A stretch of DNA of 64,000 nt from Bacillota bacterium (GTDB lineage: Bacteria > Bacillota > Desulfitobacteriia > Desulfitobacteriales > JAJXUE01), in assembly GCA_021783135.1 (NCBI GenBank), contig JAJXUE010000003.1, positions 1 to 64,000 of the forward strand, given 5' to 3'. Position 1 is the stretch's first letter, and every line of letters starts with the position of its first letter. The position numbers and the translations under genes are program-made. Below, piece after piece: positions 1-7,965 of the stretch. The notes beneath the pieces are model-generated. The model had not been told where the DNA came from. It saw nothing but the letters and a program-made list of their open reading frames with translations, and did not search any database.

Positions 1-174
1 GGCAGTGAGCAAAGTGCTAATGTAATGGCGTTAGGTTTGCTGGCAGCTGTTGGGATTGCTGCACTCCCATTTTCGCTGCTGAAGTCAGCTGTTGAACGCA
101 GGTCCCCACGCGGCAGTGCAGCTAAGAATCTTGCGGCACTGGAGATTGGTTGGGAACTGGGCAGGTTGAGCTAA
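1..174 (+). CDS. C-terminal end of a membrane protein (partial)
   Basis: Frame 1 is open from the window edge to a TAA at 172-174 and encodes the last 57 residues of a protein. It has one hydrophobic stretch (about residues 7-27, rich in Ala, Leu, Gly and Val) followed by a basic, Ser/Arg-rich tail. The downstream HEAT-repeat gene starts 10 bases after the stop, so the two are probably co-transcribed. The family cannot be recognised from this fragment. Confidence 0.5.
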   Translation, partial: GSEQSANVMALGLLAAVGIAALPFSLLKSAVERRSPRGSAAKNLAALEIGWELGRLS

Positions 175-184
175 GAAAAGGGCG

Positions 185-1588
185 GTGAACATAGTGTTAG
201 GTAATAACCGAGATGTGTGGACAGAACAAAGAACGCAAGAGCTAAGCACGGCACTAGCCGCCGTTTTTCTGGAAGAGTGGGGCGGACCCCGCAGTCCTTT
301 GGCCTTACAATATCTGCATGAAACGATTATTCCTAATCTTGAGCAATGCTTCAGCGCTAACCGTGATTTATGGTCGAACCCAACTTTTTTACAGATAATT
401 GACTGGAAGTTGAGGAATCAGTACGGATATCCTCAGGCGGTTAGTATAAATTTGGCCGAAGATTTAATGCAAGCGGCACGAGCGTTAAGTATGAGTGCAC
501 AAAGGCAAGAACCTGACGTACCTTGGCGACGTATTTTCCGACTTTGGTTTAGCGGGGAGTCATTGCCAAACATAGCCGAAAAAAAGTGCTTCCCGCTCGA
601 ATATTTAGACTTATTACAATTAAGATGGAAAATGTTCAAGAAATTTGCTGGGGGAAGGGCGATAAGTATTGAGGCATGCCTGCAGAACGCAGAGTTGCGC
701 GAGTTTGGTCAGGCACAATTAGATTTTTTCTGCCGGTTTTATACCCTCAGCAGCAATGATCACTTATTCTGCGAAAAATTGGCTCTAGAAGAACTTGTCG
801 AGCAAATTGGTTTACCTATGACGGTCGAAGACTATCTTGCTTTACTGGAAGTTGTGCACGCCAATGAGGGGAAACTCGCTAAGACGGAGTTAGTCAAGGA
901 GTTGCGCAATATCGCGCGCAATTCCAGGGTAGATACAACGCTAAATAGCGAGCAAGATCAGATGCGGCTCCTGGCTGAACTGCTCAACATCTTAGTATGC
1001 TTGAATTGGCTGCAAGAAAATAAAGCAGGCAAACTCACGCTAAGTGAGAAGAGTGCCGGGACTATCGCAGGGTTTTTGCTGCCTAAACTGGCGCGTAATA
1101 TCATTGCCAGTTTAACTCAAGGGGACTTAAGCACGGCTGCTTCAGTCTATAGAACCTATAATCCGACCCTACAAGAACGTTTGGTGGAAATATTAGCACA
1201 AGAGTTTAACTCACCGGCAACGGTAGATTTTCTCAGCCTGCTGTTTAAACAGGTGAGCCGCAAGGTTGATATGCATATAGTCGTGGCTATGGGAAGATTA
1301 GATTGCGGTTTTAAATTCTTGGTGCGTGGTTTGGCTGACAGTGACAGTTTAGTACGGGCGACAGTCTGTTCCGCTCTGGGCAATTTGTCCCAGCATCCGG
1401 TTATACCTTTACTAATTCAGCAGTTACAAGACCCGGTTGCGCTGGTACGCCTAGAAGCGGTTAAGGCTCTCGGCAAGTTAGAAGCGAATGAGGCTAAGCT
1501 CTTTTTAAGTCAAATAGCAGATGATTATACCGAAACTGCTATGGTACGGGAAAGTGCTCTAACAGCACTGCAGGCGATACAAGCATGA
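185..1588 (+). CDS. HEAT-repeat protein of unknown function
   Basis: A 467-residue soluble protein with no signal peptide or membrane segment. The last third (about residues 365-467) contains tandem helical HEAT/PBS-lyase-like repeats, with the pattern 'DSDSLVRATVCSALGNL' followed by 'DPVALVRLEAVKALGKL'. Such repeats normally serve as protein-protein scaffolds. The first 340 residues are helical by composition and not recognised. The start is GTG, preceded by the purine run AAGAAAAGGG; another GTG three codons downstream is possible. It lies between a membrane-protein fragment and a sigma-54 activator; nothing in the context assigns a pathway. Confidence 0.65.
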   Translation: MNIVLGNNRDVWTEQRTQELSTALAAVFLEEWGGPRSPLALQYLHETIIPNLEQCFSANRDLWSNPTFLQIIDWKLRNQYGYPQAVSINLAEDLMQAARALSMSAQRQEPDVPWRRIFRLWFSGESLPNIAEKKCFPLEYLDLLQLRWKMFKKFAGGRAISIEACLQNAELREFGQAQLDFFCRFYTLSSNDHLFCEKLALEELVEQIGLPMTVEDYLALLEVVHANEGKLAKTELVKELRNIARNSRVDTTLNSEQDQMRLLAELLNILVCLNWLQENKAGKLTLSEKSAGTIAGFLLPKLARNIIASLTQGDLSTAASVYRTYNPTLQERLVEILAQEFNSPATVDFLSLLFKQVSRKVDMHIVVAMGRLDCGFKFLVRGLADSDSLVRATVCSALGNLSQHPVIPLLIQQLQDPVALVRLEAVKALGKLEANEAKLFLSQIADDYTETAMVRESALTALQAIQA

Positions 1589-1669
1589 ACCGAGTGAATG
1601 CTAAGTGAATACTACGTGAATGTTGTGAGAGTATAAGCTTTGATCCTAGACAGGAGAGGCGAGTGAGGT

Positions 1670-3106
1670 ATGGATAGGTCAGATCCAGATCAAGCATTAT
1701 TGCAGATATTGGTTCAAGAACTGCTACAGCACCTCACAGAAGGAATTCATGTTGCCGATTGTGACGGACGGACGCTCTTTTATAATCACATAGCGGGTAG
1801 ACTAGACGGTATTCGCCCAGAGGAGGCTCTTGGCCAGCACGTGTTAAAGCTGTTCCCCTCTTTAAACCCTGAAACGAGTACAATTCTGCTGGCCTTGCAA
1901 GGACGTCAACCAGCGGGAAAACAAGTTCAGTGTATTACCAACATGTACGGCTCGAAGGTTTATCTTGAGTCGACAACTATTGCCCTCAAACAAGGTGATA
2001 AGATTGTTGGGGCGGTTGATATTTCGCGCGACGTTACGCAGGTTAAAGAACTTACAGAAAAAGTTGTTGATTTGCAATCGGAACTACTTACCCGGCGATC
2101 TAACGACCGTAGACTCGGGCAAGCTGAACAAGCGCATTTTGCAGTTAACGATATTTTAGGCCAAGATGCTAAAATAGCAGCGCTTAGGCATAAAATTTTG
2201 CGCGTAGCGCGCACCTCCTCGCCTGTTCTTGTTTATGGGGAAACAGGTACAGGCAAGGAATTGCTGGTCCAGTCTATCCACACTGCCAGCCCCCGCTGTC
2301 AAGGTCCTTTTGTGAGTCAAAATTGCGCTGCTCTTCCGGCTGCCCTGATGGAAGGCATTCTCTTCGGAACGGTCAAAGGCTGTTTTACCGGCGCAGAAAA
2401 TAGAGCTGGTTTGTTGGAGGCGGCAGATGGTGGAACACTATTATTAGATGAAATCACGTGCCTGGACATTGATTTACAAGCCAAATTATTACGTTTTATG
2501 CAAGACGGTTTTGTACGCAGGCTGGGGGATGACAGGATACGAAGAGTAAATGTTAGGATAATTGCGTCAACCAATATCGAACCGCAAAGCGCAGTAAATA
2601 AGCGAGTGCTGCGGGCTGACCTTTACTACCGTCTCAATGTTGTCGCACTGGAACTTCCACCGCTACGAGAACGCGGCAGAGATATCTTAGATTTGGCCGA
2701 GCACTTTATCCGCGAATTTAACGTATCGCTAAACTTGAATGTTAAAGGTTTGTCCCGCGAAGTAGAACAAATTTTTCTTAAATATGGCTGGCCGGGAAAC
2801 GTGCGGGAACTGAGAGCAGTCATCGAGGGTGTCATGAACACGCTCGATGGAGAAGTTTTAACGGCGCAAAATCTGCCGCCATACCTTTATAACGCTAATG
2901 AGTCTCCCTTAGATATTTGCCAGGTGGAAAACATGCCTTTGCAAGCCGCACTTGCAGTAGTACAAAAGGCGTTAATTGGACGTGCCATGCAAAAAGCACA
3001 GGGCAATGTGGCCCAAGCTGCCCGTTTGCTGGGTATCCCGCGCCAGACTCTGCAATATAAATTGAAAGCCGAGCTGCCGAATAATCAATACAATGCTGAA
3101 ATTTAG
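1670..3106 (+). CDS. RocR-like sigma-54-dependent transcriptional activator (PAS, AAA+, Fis-type HTH)
   Basis: An enhancer-binding protein that uses ATP hydrolysis to open promoters bound by sigma-54 RNA polymerase. It has an N-terminal PAS sensor (about residues 10-130), then a AAA+ domain with Walker A GETGTGKE near residue 190 and Walker B 'GGTLLLDEI' near 262. A C-terminal Fis-type helix-turn-helix (about 440-468) carries 'GNVAQAARLLGIPRQTLQ'. The 'FGTVKG' stretch before the sigma-54 contact loop is typical of RocR-type regulators of amino-acid catabolism. The loop itself, residues 237-242, reads GCFTGA instead of the usual GAFTGA. Its likely target is the next gene, kamA, which has a near-consensus -24/-12 promoter. 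The PAS ligand is unknown. Confidence 0.88.
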   Translation: MDRSDPDQALLQILVQELLQHLTEGIHVADCDGRTLFYNHIAGRLDGIRPEEALGQHVLKLFPSLNPETSTILLALQGRQPAGKQVQCITNMYGSKVYLESTTIALKQGDKIVGAVDISRDVTQVKELTEKVVDLQSELLTRRSNDRRLGQAEQAHFAVNDILGQDAKIAALRHKILRVARTSSPVLVYGETGTGKELLVQSIHTASPRCQGPFVSQNCAALPAALMEGILFGTVKGCFTGAENRAGLLEAADGGTLLLDEITCLDIDLQAKLLRFMQDGFVRRLGDDRIRRVNVRIIASTNIEPQSAVNKRVLRADLYYRLNVVALELPPLRERGRDILDLAEHFIREFNVSLNLNVKGLSREVEQIFLKYGWPGNVRELRAVIEGVMNTLDGEVLTAQNLPPYLYNANESPLDICQVENMPLQAALAVVQKALIGRAMQKAQGNVAQAARLLGIPRQTLQYKLKAELPNNQYNAEI

Positions 3107-3140
3107 GCTGAAACTAACAACATAACGAAGTTTGACGCCT

Positions 3141-3157
3141 GCAACCACGACTGTTGC
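3141..3157. promoter_or_regulatory. Short inverted repeat upstream of the sigma-54 promoter
   Basis: GCAAC (3141-3145) and GTTGC (3153-3157) form a perfect 5-bp inverted repeat with a 7-base spacer directly upstream of the -24 element. It could be half of an activator or repressor site. The arms are short, and activator sites for this class usually lie further upstream. Confidence 0.25.
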
Positions 3158-3159
3158 GC

Positions 3160-3176
3160 TTGGCACGGATGTTGCA
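3160..3176 (+). promoter_or_regulatory. Sigma-54 (-24/-12) promoter of kamA
   Basis: TTGGCAC at 3160-3166 and TTGCA at 3172-3176 match the sigma-54 consensus (TGGCAC-N5-TTGC) with exact GG-to-GC spacing. The expected start of transcription is near 3187, about 27 bases before the kamA ATG. The RocR-like sigma-54 activator is encoded immediately upstream, which supports regulator-target pairing. Confidence 0.85.
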
Positions 3177-3213
3177 ATATAATCCCGTACTCGACTGAGT
3201 AGGGGGCGGTCTT

Positions 3214-4413
3214 ATGGCAGACTTTCGAACGACTGCACTGTGGAGCAAGGTAACTGAACATGAATGGAATGATTGGCGCTGGCAGGTTGCTAACCGAATC
3301 ACCGATATCAGTACGCTCCAGCAAATAATTGACTTGAGCCCTGATGAAGTTAAGGGAGTACAAGCCTGTCTTTGCAGTCTGAGAATGGCGATTACACCGT
3401 ATTACGCGAGCTTAATGGCTAGAAACGATGTCAATTGCCCAATTCGCAAGCAAGCAGTACCAACCGCTTGGGAAACCCATACTGTGCTTAGTGACAGGCT
3501 GGATCCGCTGGACGAGGATTCTGACTCCCCAGTGCCGGGACTTATCCATAGATATCCCGATCGGGTGCTGCTGCTGGTTACTGATCAGTGTGCAATGTAT
3601 TGCCGTCATTGCACCAGGCGGCGTCTGGCAGGGCAAACTGATCAGCCTTCTGCAACGGCACAGGTGCAAGTTGCTCTGGACTATATCAAGCGTACGCCTC
3701 AGGTACGAGATGTCTTAATTTCTGGCGGGGACCCGATGGTGATGTCGGACGAGAGATTAGAAAGCATCGTCGCAGCAATTAGGGCGATTCCTCATGTAGA
3801 AATAATCCGCATTGGCACGCGAACTCCGGTCGTTTTGCCGCAACGCATTACCCCGGCATTGGTGCGCATGTTACAGAAATATCACCCGCTATGGGTAAAT
3901 ACGCATTTTAACCACCCGCATGAACTTACCGTTGAAGCTCGCAAGGCCTTAAGTTTACTGGCCAATGCGGGAATTCCACTCGGCAATCAGTCCGTACTGC
4001 TGCGAGGCATCAACGATTGTCCCCATACGATGAGGCATTTGGTGCATGACCTAGTTGTGAATCGAGTCAGACCGTATTATCTATATCAGTGCGACTTGGC
4101 ACAAGGCATAGAGCACTTTCGAACGAGTGTCGCTAAAGGCATAGAACTTATGGAGCACTTGCGAGGACATACCAGTGGTTTTGCGGTGCCAACCTTCGTT
4201 GTGGATGCACCTGGTGGAGGGGGCAAAATACCTGTAATGCCCCAGTATTTAATTTCGCAAGGCCAAAATAAAGTTGTACTACGTAATTATGCAGGGGTGA
4301 TAGCTGTGTATCAAGAGCCTCAATATGTCGAGGAAACGTGCAAATGCGATTATTGTCGTGAAGAGTATGCAACCTCAGGCGTAGCAAAACTACTCCAATC
4401 ACCAAGCGAATAA
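3214..4413 (+). CDS. kamA: Lysine 2,3-aminomutase (radical SAM, PLP-dependent)
   Basis: Interconverts L-alpha-lysine and L-beta-lysine. The radical SAM motif CxxxCxxC uses Cys126, Cys130 and Cys133. The PLP lysine is Lys338 in a GGGGK loop. Asp294 and Asp331, which bind the substrate's distal amine in the clostridial enzyme, are both present, as are the Zn-site cysteines 269, 376, 378 and 381. All these positions are offset by one from my recollection of the Clostridium subterminale numbering, so this is a true lysine enzyme rather than a glutamate 2,3-aminomutase. The 399-residue length is normal. The sigma-54 promoter and upstream RocR-like activator suggest induction by an amino acid or its catabolite. 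No other beta-lysine pathway gene is in the window, so fermentation and beta-lysine osmolyte synthesis both remain possible. Confidence 0.93.
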   Translation: MADFRTTALWSKVTEHEWNDWRWQVANRITDISTLQQIIDLSPDEVKGVQACLCSLRMAITPYYASLMARNDVNCPIRKQAVPTAWETHTVLSDRLDPLDEDSDSPVPGLIHRYPDRVLLLVTDQCAMYCRHCTRRRLAGQTDQPSATAQVQVALDYIKRTPQVRDVLISGGDPMVMSDERLESIVAAIRAIPHVEIIRIGTRTPVVLPQRITPALVRMLQKYHPLWVNTHFNHPHELTVEARKALSLLANAGIPLGNQSVLLRGINDCPHTMRHLVHDLVVNRVRPYYLYQCDLAQGIEHFRTSVAKGIELMEHLRGHTSGFAVPTFVVDAPGGGGKIPVMPQYLISQGQNKVVLRNYAGVIAVYQEPQYVEETCKCDYCREEYATSGVAKLLQSPSE

Positions 4414-4457
4414 GTTGAGCCGGACACTTTAGGGTTAAGCCGTGATCCAAGGTGATA

Positions 4458-4486
4458 ATTGTTGCTGCCGCGCAAACGTGATAAAA
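4458..4486 (+). promoter_or_regulatory. Predicted sigma-A promoter of larC
   Basis: TTGTTG (4458-4463) and TAAAAT (4481-4486) are separated by 17 bases, 51 bases before the larC start. The -10 box has one mismatch to the consensus and the -35 box two. It would let larC be expressed independently of the sigma-54-driven kamA. Confidence 0.5.
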
Positions 4487-4536
4487 TCGTTATGAGCTTT
4501 GTGCTTTAACTAAATCTACACTGGGGAGTATCAAAC

Positions 4537-5766
4537 ATGCGAATTGCTTATTTTCACTGTTTTGCCGGCATTAGCGGCGACATGACCTTAGGGGCACTGG
4601 TAGACGCTGGACTGCCACTCGCACAATTGGAGGAGGACTTGGCCAAATTAAAGCTGGATTTCCATGTGCAGGCTAGGAAAGTAGTTAAGAACGGTATAAG
4701 CGGCACAAAGGTTGATGTGGAAATTCCGCCGGAACATGTGCATCGCCACTTTAGTGACATAGTTGGCATTATTACCGCTAGTGAACTACCACCACTTGTA
4801 CAACAAAAAAGTGTGGCTGTTTTTCGTAATTTGGCTGAGGCCGAAGCCAAGGTACACGGCACAACGCCGGAGCGCATTCATTTCCATGAGGTAGGGGCGG
4901 TTGATGCGATCGTAGATATAGTAGGTTCAGTTATCGGTTTGTGGCGTTTAGGAGTTGAAGCTGTATATGCATCGCCGGTGCAAACCGGTACAGGCTTTGT
5001 CAAATGTGCGCATGGCGTAATGCCGGTTCCCGCCCCTGCCGTCATGGAACTTTTGCAGGATGTACCGATTTATGCGGGTGATATTGAGCACGAATTGGTA
5101 ACCCCCACAGGTGCAGCCATTCTGCGCACATACTGCCGAGATTTCGGCGGCATGCCACTGATGCGAGTTCAGAATTTGGGCTACGGAGCGGGACAGCGCG
5201 ATTTGACAGCGGTGCCAAATCTGCTGCGTGTAAGTATTGGGGAAAAAACCGAACTAACCGGTTCTGATGGTGAAGTACGCTATGAGGGTAAAGGACAAGT
5301 ACGCCAGGGACAAGCTGTAATGATGGAAGTCAATATCGACGACATGAATCCGGAATTCTATGACTACATTTTCACCAAGCTGCTTCAGGCCGGTGCCATG
5401 GATGTGTTTGTGCAAAATATTCAGATGAAAAAGAACAGGCCGGCCTGTGTGTTAAGTGTCCTTGTGCACGCACAGCAAATAGAACAGTTTTATGGTTTGA
5501 TTTTCGCGGAAACTTCATCTATTGGAGTCAGGGTATATCCGGTTACGAAATACATGCTGCCTTATGAAGTAATTACGTGTGCGACAGAATATGGAACGGC
5601 TAAAGTTAAGCTGGCGCGTCTCAACAATGAGCTATGTAATGTTGCGCCTGAATATGAAGATTGCCAACGTTTGGCAATCGAACACGGTTTGTCGATAAAA
5701 GCCGTGTATGATTTGGTAAAGTGTACTGCTTATAGTCAGATTCGAGCAGCGGCTCGCGCCAAATGA
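4537..5766 (+). CDS. larC: LarC-type nickel insertion protein (nickel-pincer cofactor synthesis)
   Basis: LarC is the nickel chelatase for the final step of nickel-pincer nucleotide synthesis, the cofactor of lactate racemase and related racemases. The N-terminus 'MRIAYFHCFAGISGDM' is the family signature, and the 409-residue length fits full LarC in one frame; the Lactobacillus gene instead needs a programmed frameshift. The start ATG follows GGGGAG. LarA, LarB and LarE are not in the window, so the partner enzymes must be encoded elsewhere or LarC serves another nickel enzyme. The [NiFe] hydrogenase about 23 kb away uses a different nickel insertion route. Downstream lies an acetyltransferase gene with an 18-base gap. 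Confidence 0.87.
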   Translation: MRIAYFHCFAGISGDMTLGALVDAGLPLAQLEEDLAKLKLDFHVQARKVVKNGISGTKVDVEIPPEHVHRHFSDIVGIITASELPPLVQQKSVAVFRNLAEAEAKVHGTTPERIHFHEVGAVDAIVDIVGSVIGLWRLGVEAVYASPVQTGTGFVKCAHGVMPVPAPAVMELLQDVPIYAGDIEHELVTPTGAAILRTYCRDFGGMPLMRVQNLGYGAGQRDLTAVPNLLRVSIGEKTELTGSDGEVRYEGKGQVRQGQAVMMEVNIDDMNPEFYDYIFTKLLQAGAMDVFVQNIQMKKNRPACVLSVLVHAQQIEQFYGLIFAETSSIGVRVYPVTKYMLPYEVITCATEYGTAKVKLARLNNELCNVAPEYEDCQRLAIEHGLSIKAVYDLVKCTAYSQIRAAARAK

Positions 5767-5784
5767 AGGTTGAGGAGTTAGCCC

Positions 5785-6348
5785 ATGGAATGCAAACGAG
5801 GCTCAATCGAGTCGGAAAGATTATACTTACGCGTTTTAGCCGGCGATGCAGTTAAAGAGGTGGTAGCTTACTTACGGCGGAATCAAACGTTTCTGGCAAG
5901 GTGGGAGGCGACACGTTCGCCAGAGTTTTTTACATATGAGTACCAGTTTTATCAGTTGGCAAATGAATTGGAGCAGATTGAAGCAGGCAACATGTTCAAG
6001 GTGTGGCTATTTCGTAAGGTTGAGCCGGAGCAGGTAATCGGTTCAATTGCGCTTAATAATATTATCAGGGGATGTTTCCATTCCTGCCACGTAGGCTACA
6101 GGCTGGATCAGGCCATGCTAAACCAAGGCTATATGACCGAAGGGTTGAGGGCGGTAATCAATACTGCCTTTACTGAACTGGCGTTACACCGGTTAGAGGC
6201 AAATATTATACCCAGTAATCATGCTTCAATGCGGGTTGTAGAAAAGCTAGGCTTCTATGCGGAAGGCCTGGCCCTGAAATATCTTTGCATTAACGGCAGA
6301 TGGGAAGACCATGTGCACATGGTCTTGCGTAATTCTGCCATGGAGTAA
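5785..6348 (+). CDS. GNAT N-acetyltransferase, RimJ/RimL type
   Basis: A 187-residue acetyl-CoA-dependent acetyltransferase. The N-terminal 'SERLYLRVL' beta strand, the central 'MLNQGYMTEGLRAVINTAF' acetyl-CoA-binding helix region and the C-terminal 'RLEANIIPSNHASMRVVEKLGF' are typical of RimJ/RimL-like enzymes, which acetylate protein N-termini or small amines. The ATG follows GAGGAG. Its position after kamA and larC raises the possibility of beta-lysine acetylation (AblB activity), but the sequence resembles RimJ rather than AblB, so I do not assign that role. Confidence 0.75.
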   Translation: MECKRGSIESERLYLRVLAGDAVKEVVAYLRRNQTFLARWEATRSPEFFTYEYQFYQLANELEQIEAGNMFKVWLFRKVEPEQVIGSIALNNIIRGCFHSCHVGYRLDQAMLNQGYMTEGLRAVINTAFTELALHRLEANIIPSNHASMRVVEKLGFYAEGLALKYLCINGRWEDHVHMVLRNSAME

Positions 6349-6455
6349 AAAAATATTTTGTATGGCTTGTGTGTAGTGAAAATAAGCGTAATATAGATTT
6401 ATATATGGTACAAGCCTGCTCAGGTAATTGAAAACGTAGGAAAGGGGAAAGATGC

Positions 6456-7286
6456 TTGCGTAAGTTACTGGATTTTTTAGGCATTGCTTGCGGCGCGGCT
6501 ATTTTTGCCTTAGGCACTCAAACTTTAATTGTTGCCGTCAAATTAGGCAGTGGGGGCGTAGGCGGTATTGCGCTCCTAACGTATTATCTATGGGGATGGC
6601 ATATCGGCGTGGTTACGATGGTACTAAACATTCCTTTGTTGCTATTTGCCTGGCGAGAAATAGGCAAGGATTTTGTTATCCGTACAACACTTGGTGTGCT
6701 TTCAGCATCCATATTTTTAGAAGTATTTCGCGGCCTGCATTTTTTACCGACGCCGGATATTCTGCTTGGTGCGCTATACGGTGGAGTAGTAATTGGTATT
6801 GGTGATGCGCTGGTCTTTCGTTTCGACGGCAGTTTAGGTGGCGGGGACATTGTAGCTAAAATTCTAAATAAACATTATGGCTTTACAATCGGTAATGTAG
6901 GTTTTGTGATCAATATAGTTGTAATATTAATATCCATGGCGGTATTAGGACCAGTTATTGCAATGTACACTTTGGTGTCCTTATTTGTGACCAGTAAAGT
7001 GCTCGATGCTATTTTAGAAGGCGTACCCGCAAAATCTGCCATGATTATTACGGAAAAAGGGGATATTTTGGCTAAAGAAATGATTAACCGTTCCGGTCGA
7101 GGGGTAACGCTAGTTAGCGCTACAGGAGGCTACACCCAAGGTGAAAAAGATGTACTAATTACGGTTGTGGCCTTAAGTGAACTTATTAAGCTCAAACGAC
7201 TTGTGAAGCAGATTGATCCTGAAGCTTTTGTTATTGTAAGCGACGCTAAAGAGGTTCTTGGCAAAGGGTTTGCCCAGTTAGGATAA
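6456..7286 (+). CDS. YitT-family membrane protein (DUF161/DUF2179)
   Basis: A 276-residue protein with about five to six membrane segments in the first 190 residues, then a soluble C-terminal DUF2179 domain containing 'GRGVTLVSATGGYTQGEKDVLITVV'. This matches the YitT family, widespread in Firmicutes and of unknown transport function. The start is TTG: the ATG four bases upstream runs into a stop after three codons, and the GGAAAGGGGAAAG site sits at the right distance from the TTG. The gene is followed by a strong bidirectional terminator. Confidence 0.8.
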   Translation: MRKLLDFLGIACGAAIFALGTQTLIVAVKLGSGGVGGIALLTYYLWGWHIGVVTMVLNIPLLLFAWREIGKDFVIRTTLGVLSASIFLEVFRGLHFLPTPDILLGALYGGVVIGIGDALVFRFDGSLGGGDIVAKILNKHYGFTIGNVGFVINIVVILISMAVLGPVIAMYTLVSLFVTSKVLDAILEGVPAKSAMIITEKGDILAKEMINRSGRGVTLVSATGGYTQGEKDVLITVVALSELIKLKRLVKQIDPEAFVIVSDAKEVLGKGFAQLG

Positions 7287-7291
7287 AAAGA

Positions 7292-7334
7292 CAAAGAGAA
7301 GGGGTAACTGCATGCCGGTTACCCCTTCTCTTTG
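7292..7334. terminator. Bidirectional rho-independent terminator between yitT-like gene and iorB
   Basis: The arms 7292-7308 and 7318-7334 are a perfect 17-bp inverted repeat with a 9-base loop, in the gap between two converging genes. The A/T-rich arm ends give T-rich flanks on both strands. Confidence 0.85.
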
Positions 7335-7377
7335 AGTAAGTAATTATTTAATTAAGACGAAGTTCATGGTCAATGAA

Positions 7378-7965
7378 TTAAACACAGGCTGGCAAAGCAT
7401 ATCCAGCTAAAAAAGCCTGTTGGTTTAAATCCAAGAAACGAGAAGGGACTTTTTGTTCGATCGCAGTTTGCCAAGTAGCCAGCGGTATGTCGGTTTGCTT
7501 AGCCAAAATACCCATGAGTACCACATTGGCAGCTTTGCGGTTGCCGCACACACTGGCAAGGTTAGCAGCATCACAAGTGACAAGTCTAATTTGCTGTTGC
7601 CCTAAACGGGCTAAAATATCTTGGGGATAAACTGCCGACCCGGTGATTACCGGCATGGGGTAAATTGCTTGTTCGTTAACTACGAGGGTGCCGTCCGGTT
7701 TAAGGTATTCGGCCCAACGTAAAGCTTCCAGCTTTTCGAAGGCGACGACATAATCAGCTTCGCCTCGTTCCACTAAGGGTGAATAAACATGGGGACCAAA
7801 TTTGACATGAGTAACCACAGAACCACCTCTTTGGGCCATGCCATGCACCTCAGACATCTTCACGTCGAGGCCTTGCAACAGTGCAACTTGACTGAGAATT
7901 CTTGCCGCCAAAATAGTGCCTTGCCCACCTACGCCAACCAGGAGCAGGGAAGTTAGTTTGTCCAT
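7378..7965 (-). CDS. iorB: Indolepyruvate:ferredoxin oxidoreductase, beta subunit
   Basis: The gamma-type (small) subunit of the ferredoxin-dependent enzyme that oxidatively decarboxylates aryl pyruvates (indolepyruvate, phenylpyruvate, 4-hydroxyphenylpyruvate) to aryl-acetyl-CoA. It starts 'LLLVGVGGQGTILAARIL', the nucleotide-like fold at the N-terminus of this subunit, and contains 'MAQRGGSVVTHVKFG', also a family hallmark. Its 195-residue length is normal. It overlaps the iorA stop by one base (TAATG), with GGAGGCAGG as ribosome-binding site, so translation is coupled. Confidence 0.92.
   Translation of the reverse strand: MDKLTSLLLVGVGGQGTILAARILSQVALLQGLDVKMSEVHGMAQRGGSVVTHVKFGPHVYSPLVERGEADYVVAFEKLEALRWAEYLKPDGTLVVNEQAIYPMPVITGSAVYPQDILARLGQQQIRLVTCDAANLASVCGNRKAANVVLMGILAKQTDIPLATWQTAIEQKVPSRFLDLNQQAFLAGYALPACV

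Noticed and set aside
3214-4413. Glutamate 2,3-aminomutase
   Set aside because: Asp294 and Asp331, the lysine-amine-binding pair, are both present; the glutamate enzyme replaces them.
5785-6348. AblB beta-lysine acetyltransferase
   Set aside because: The proximity to kamA suggested it, but the sequence reads as a RimJ/RimL-type GNAT and larC lies between the two.
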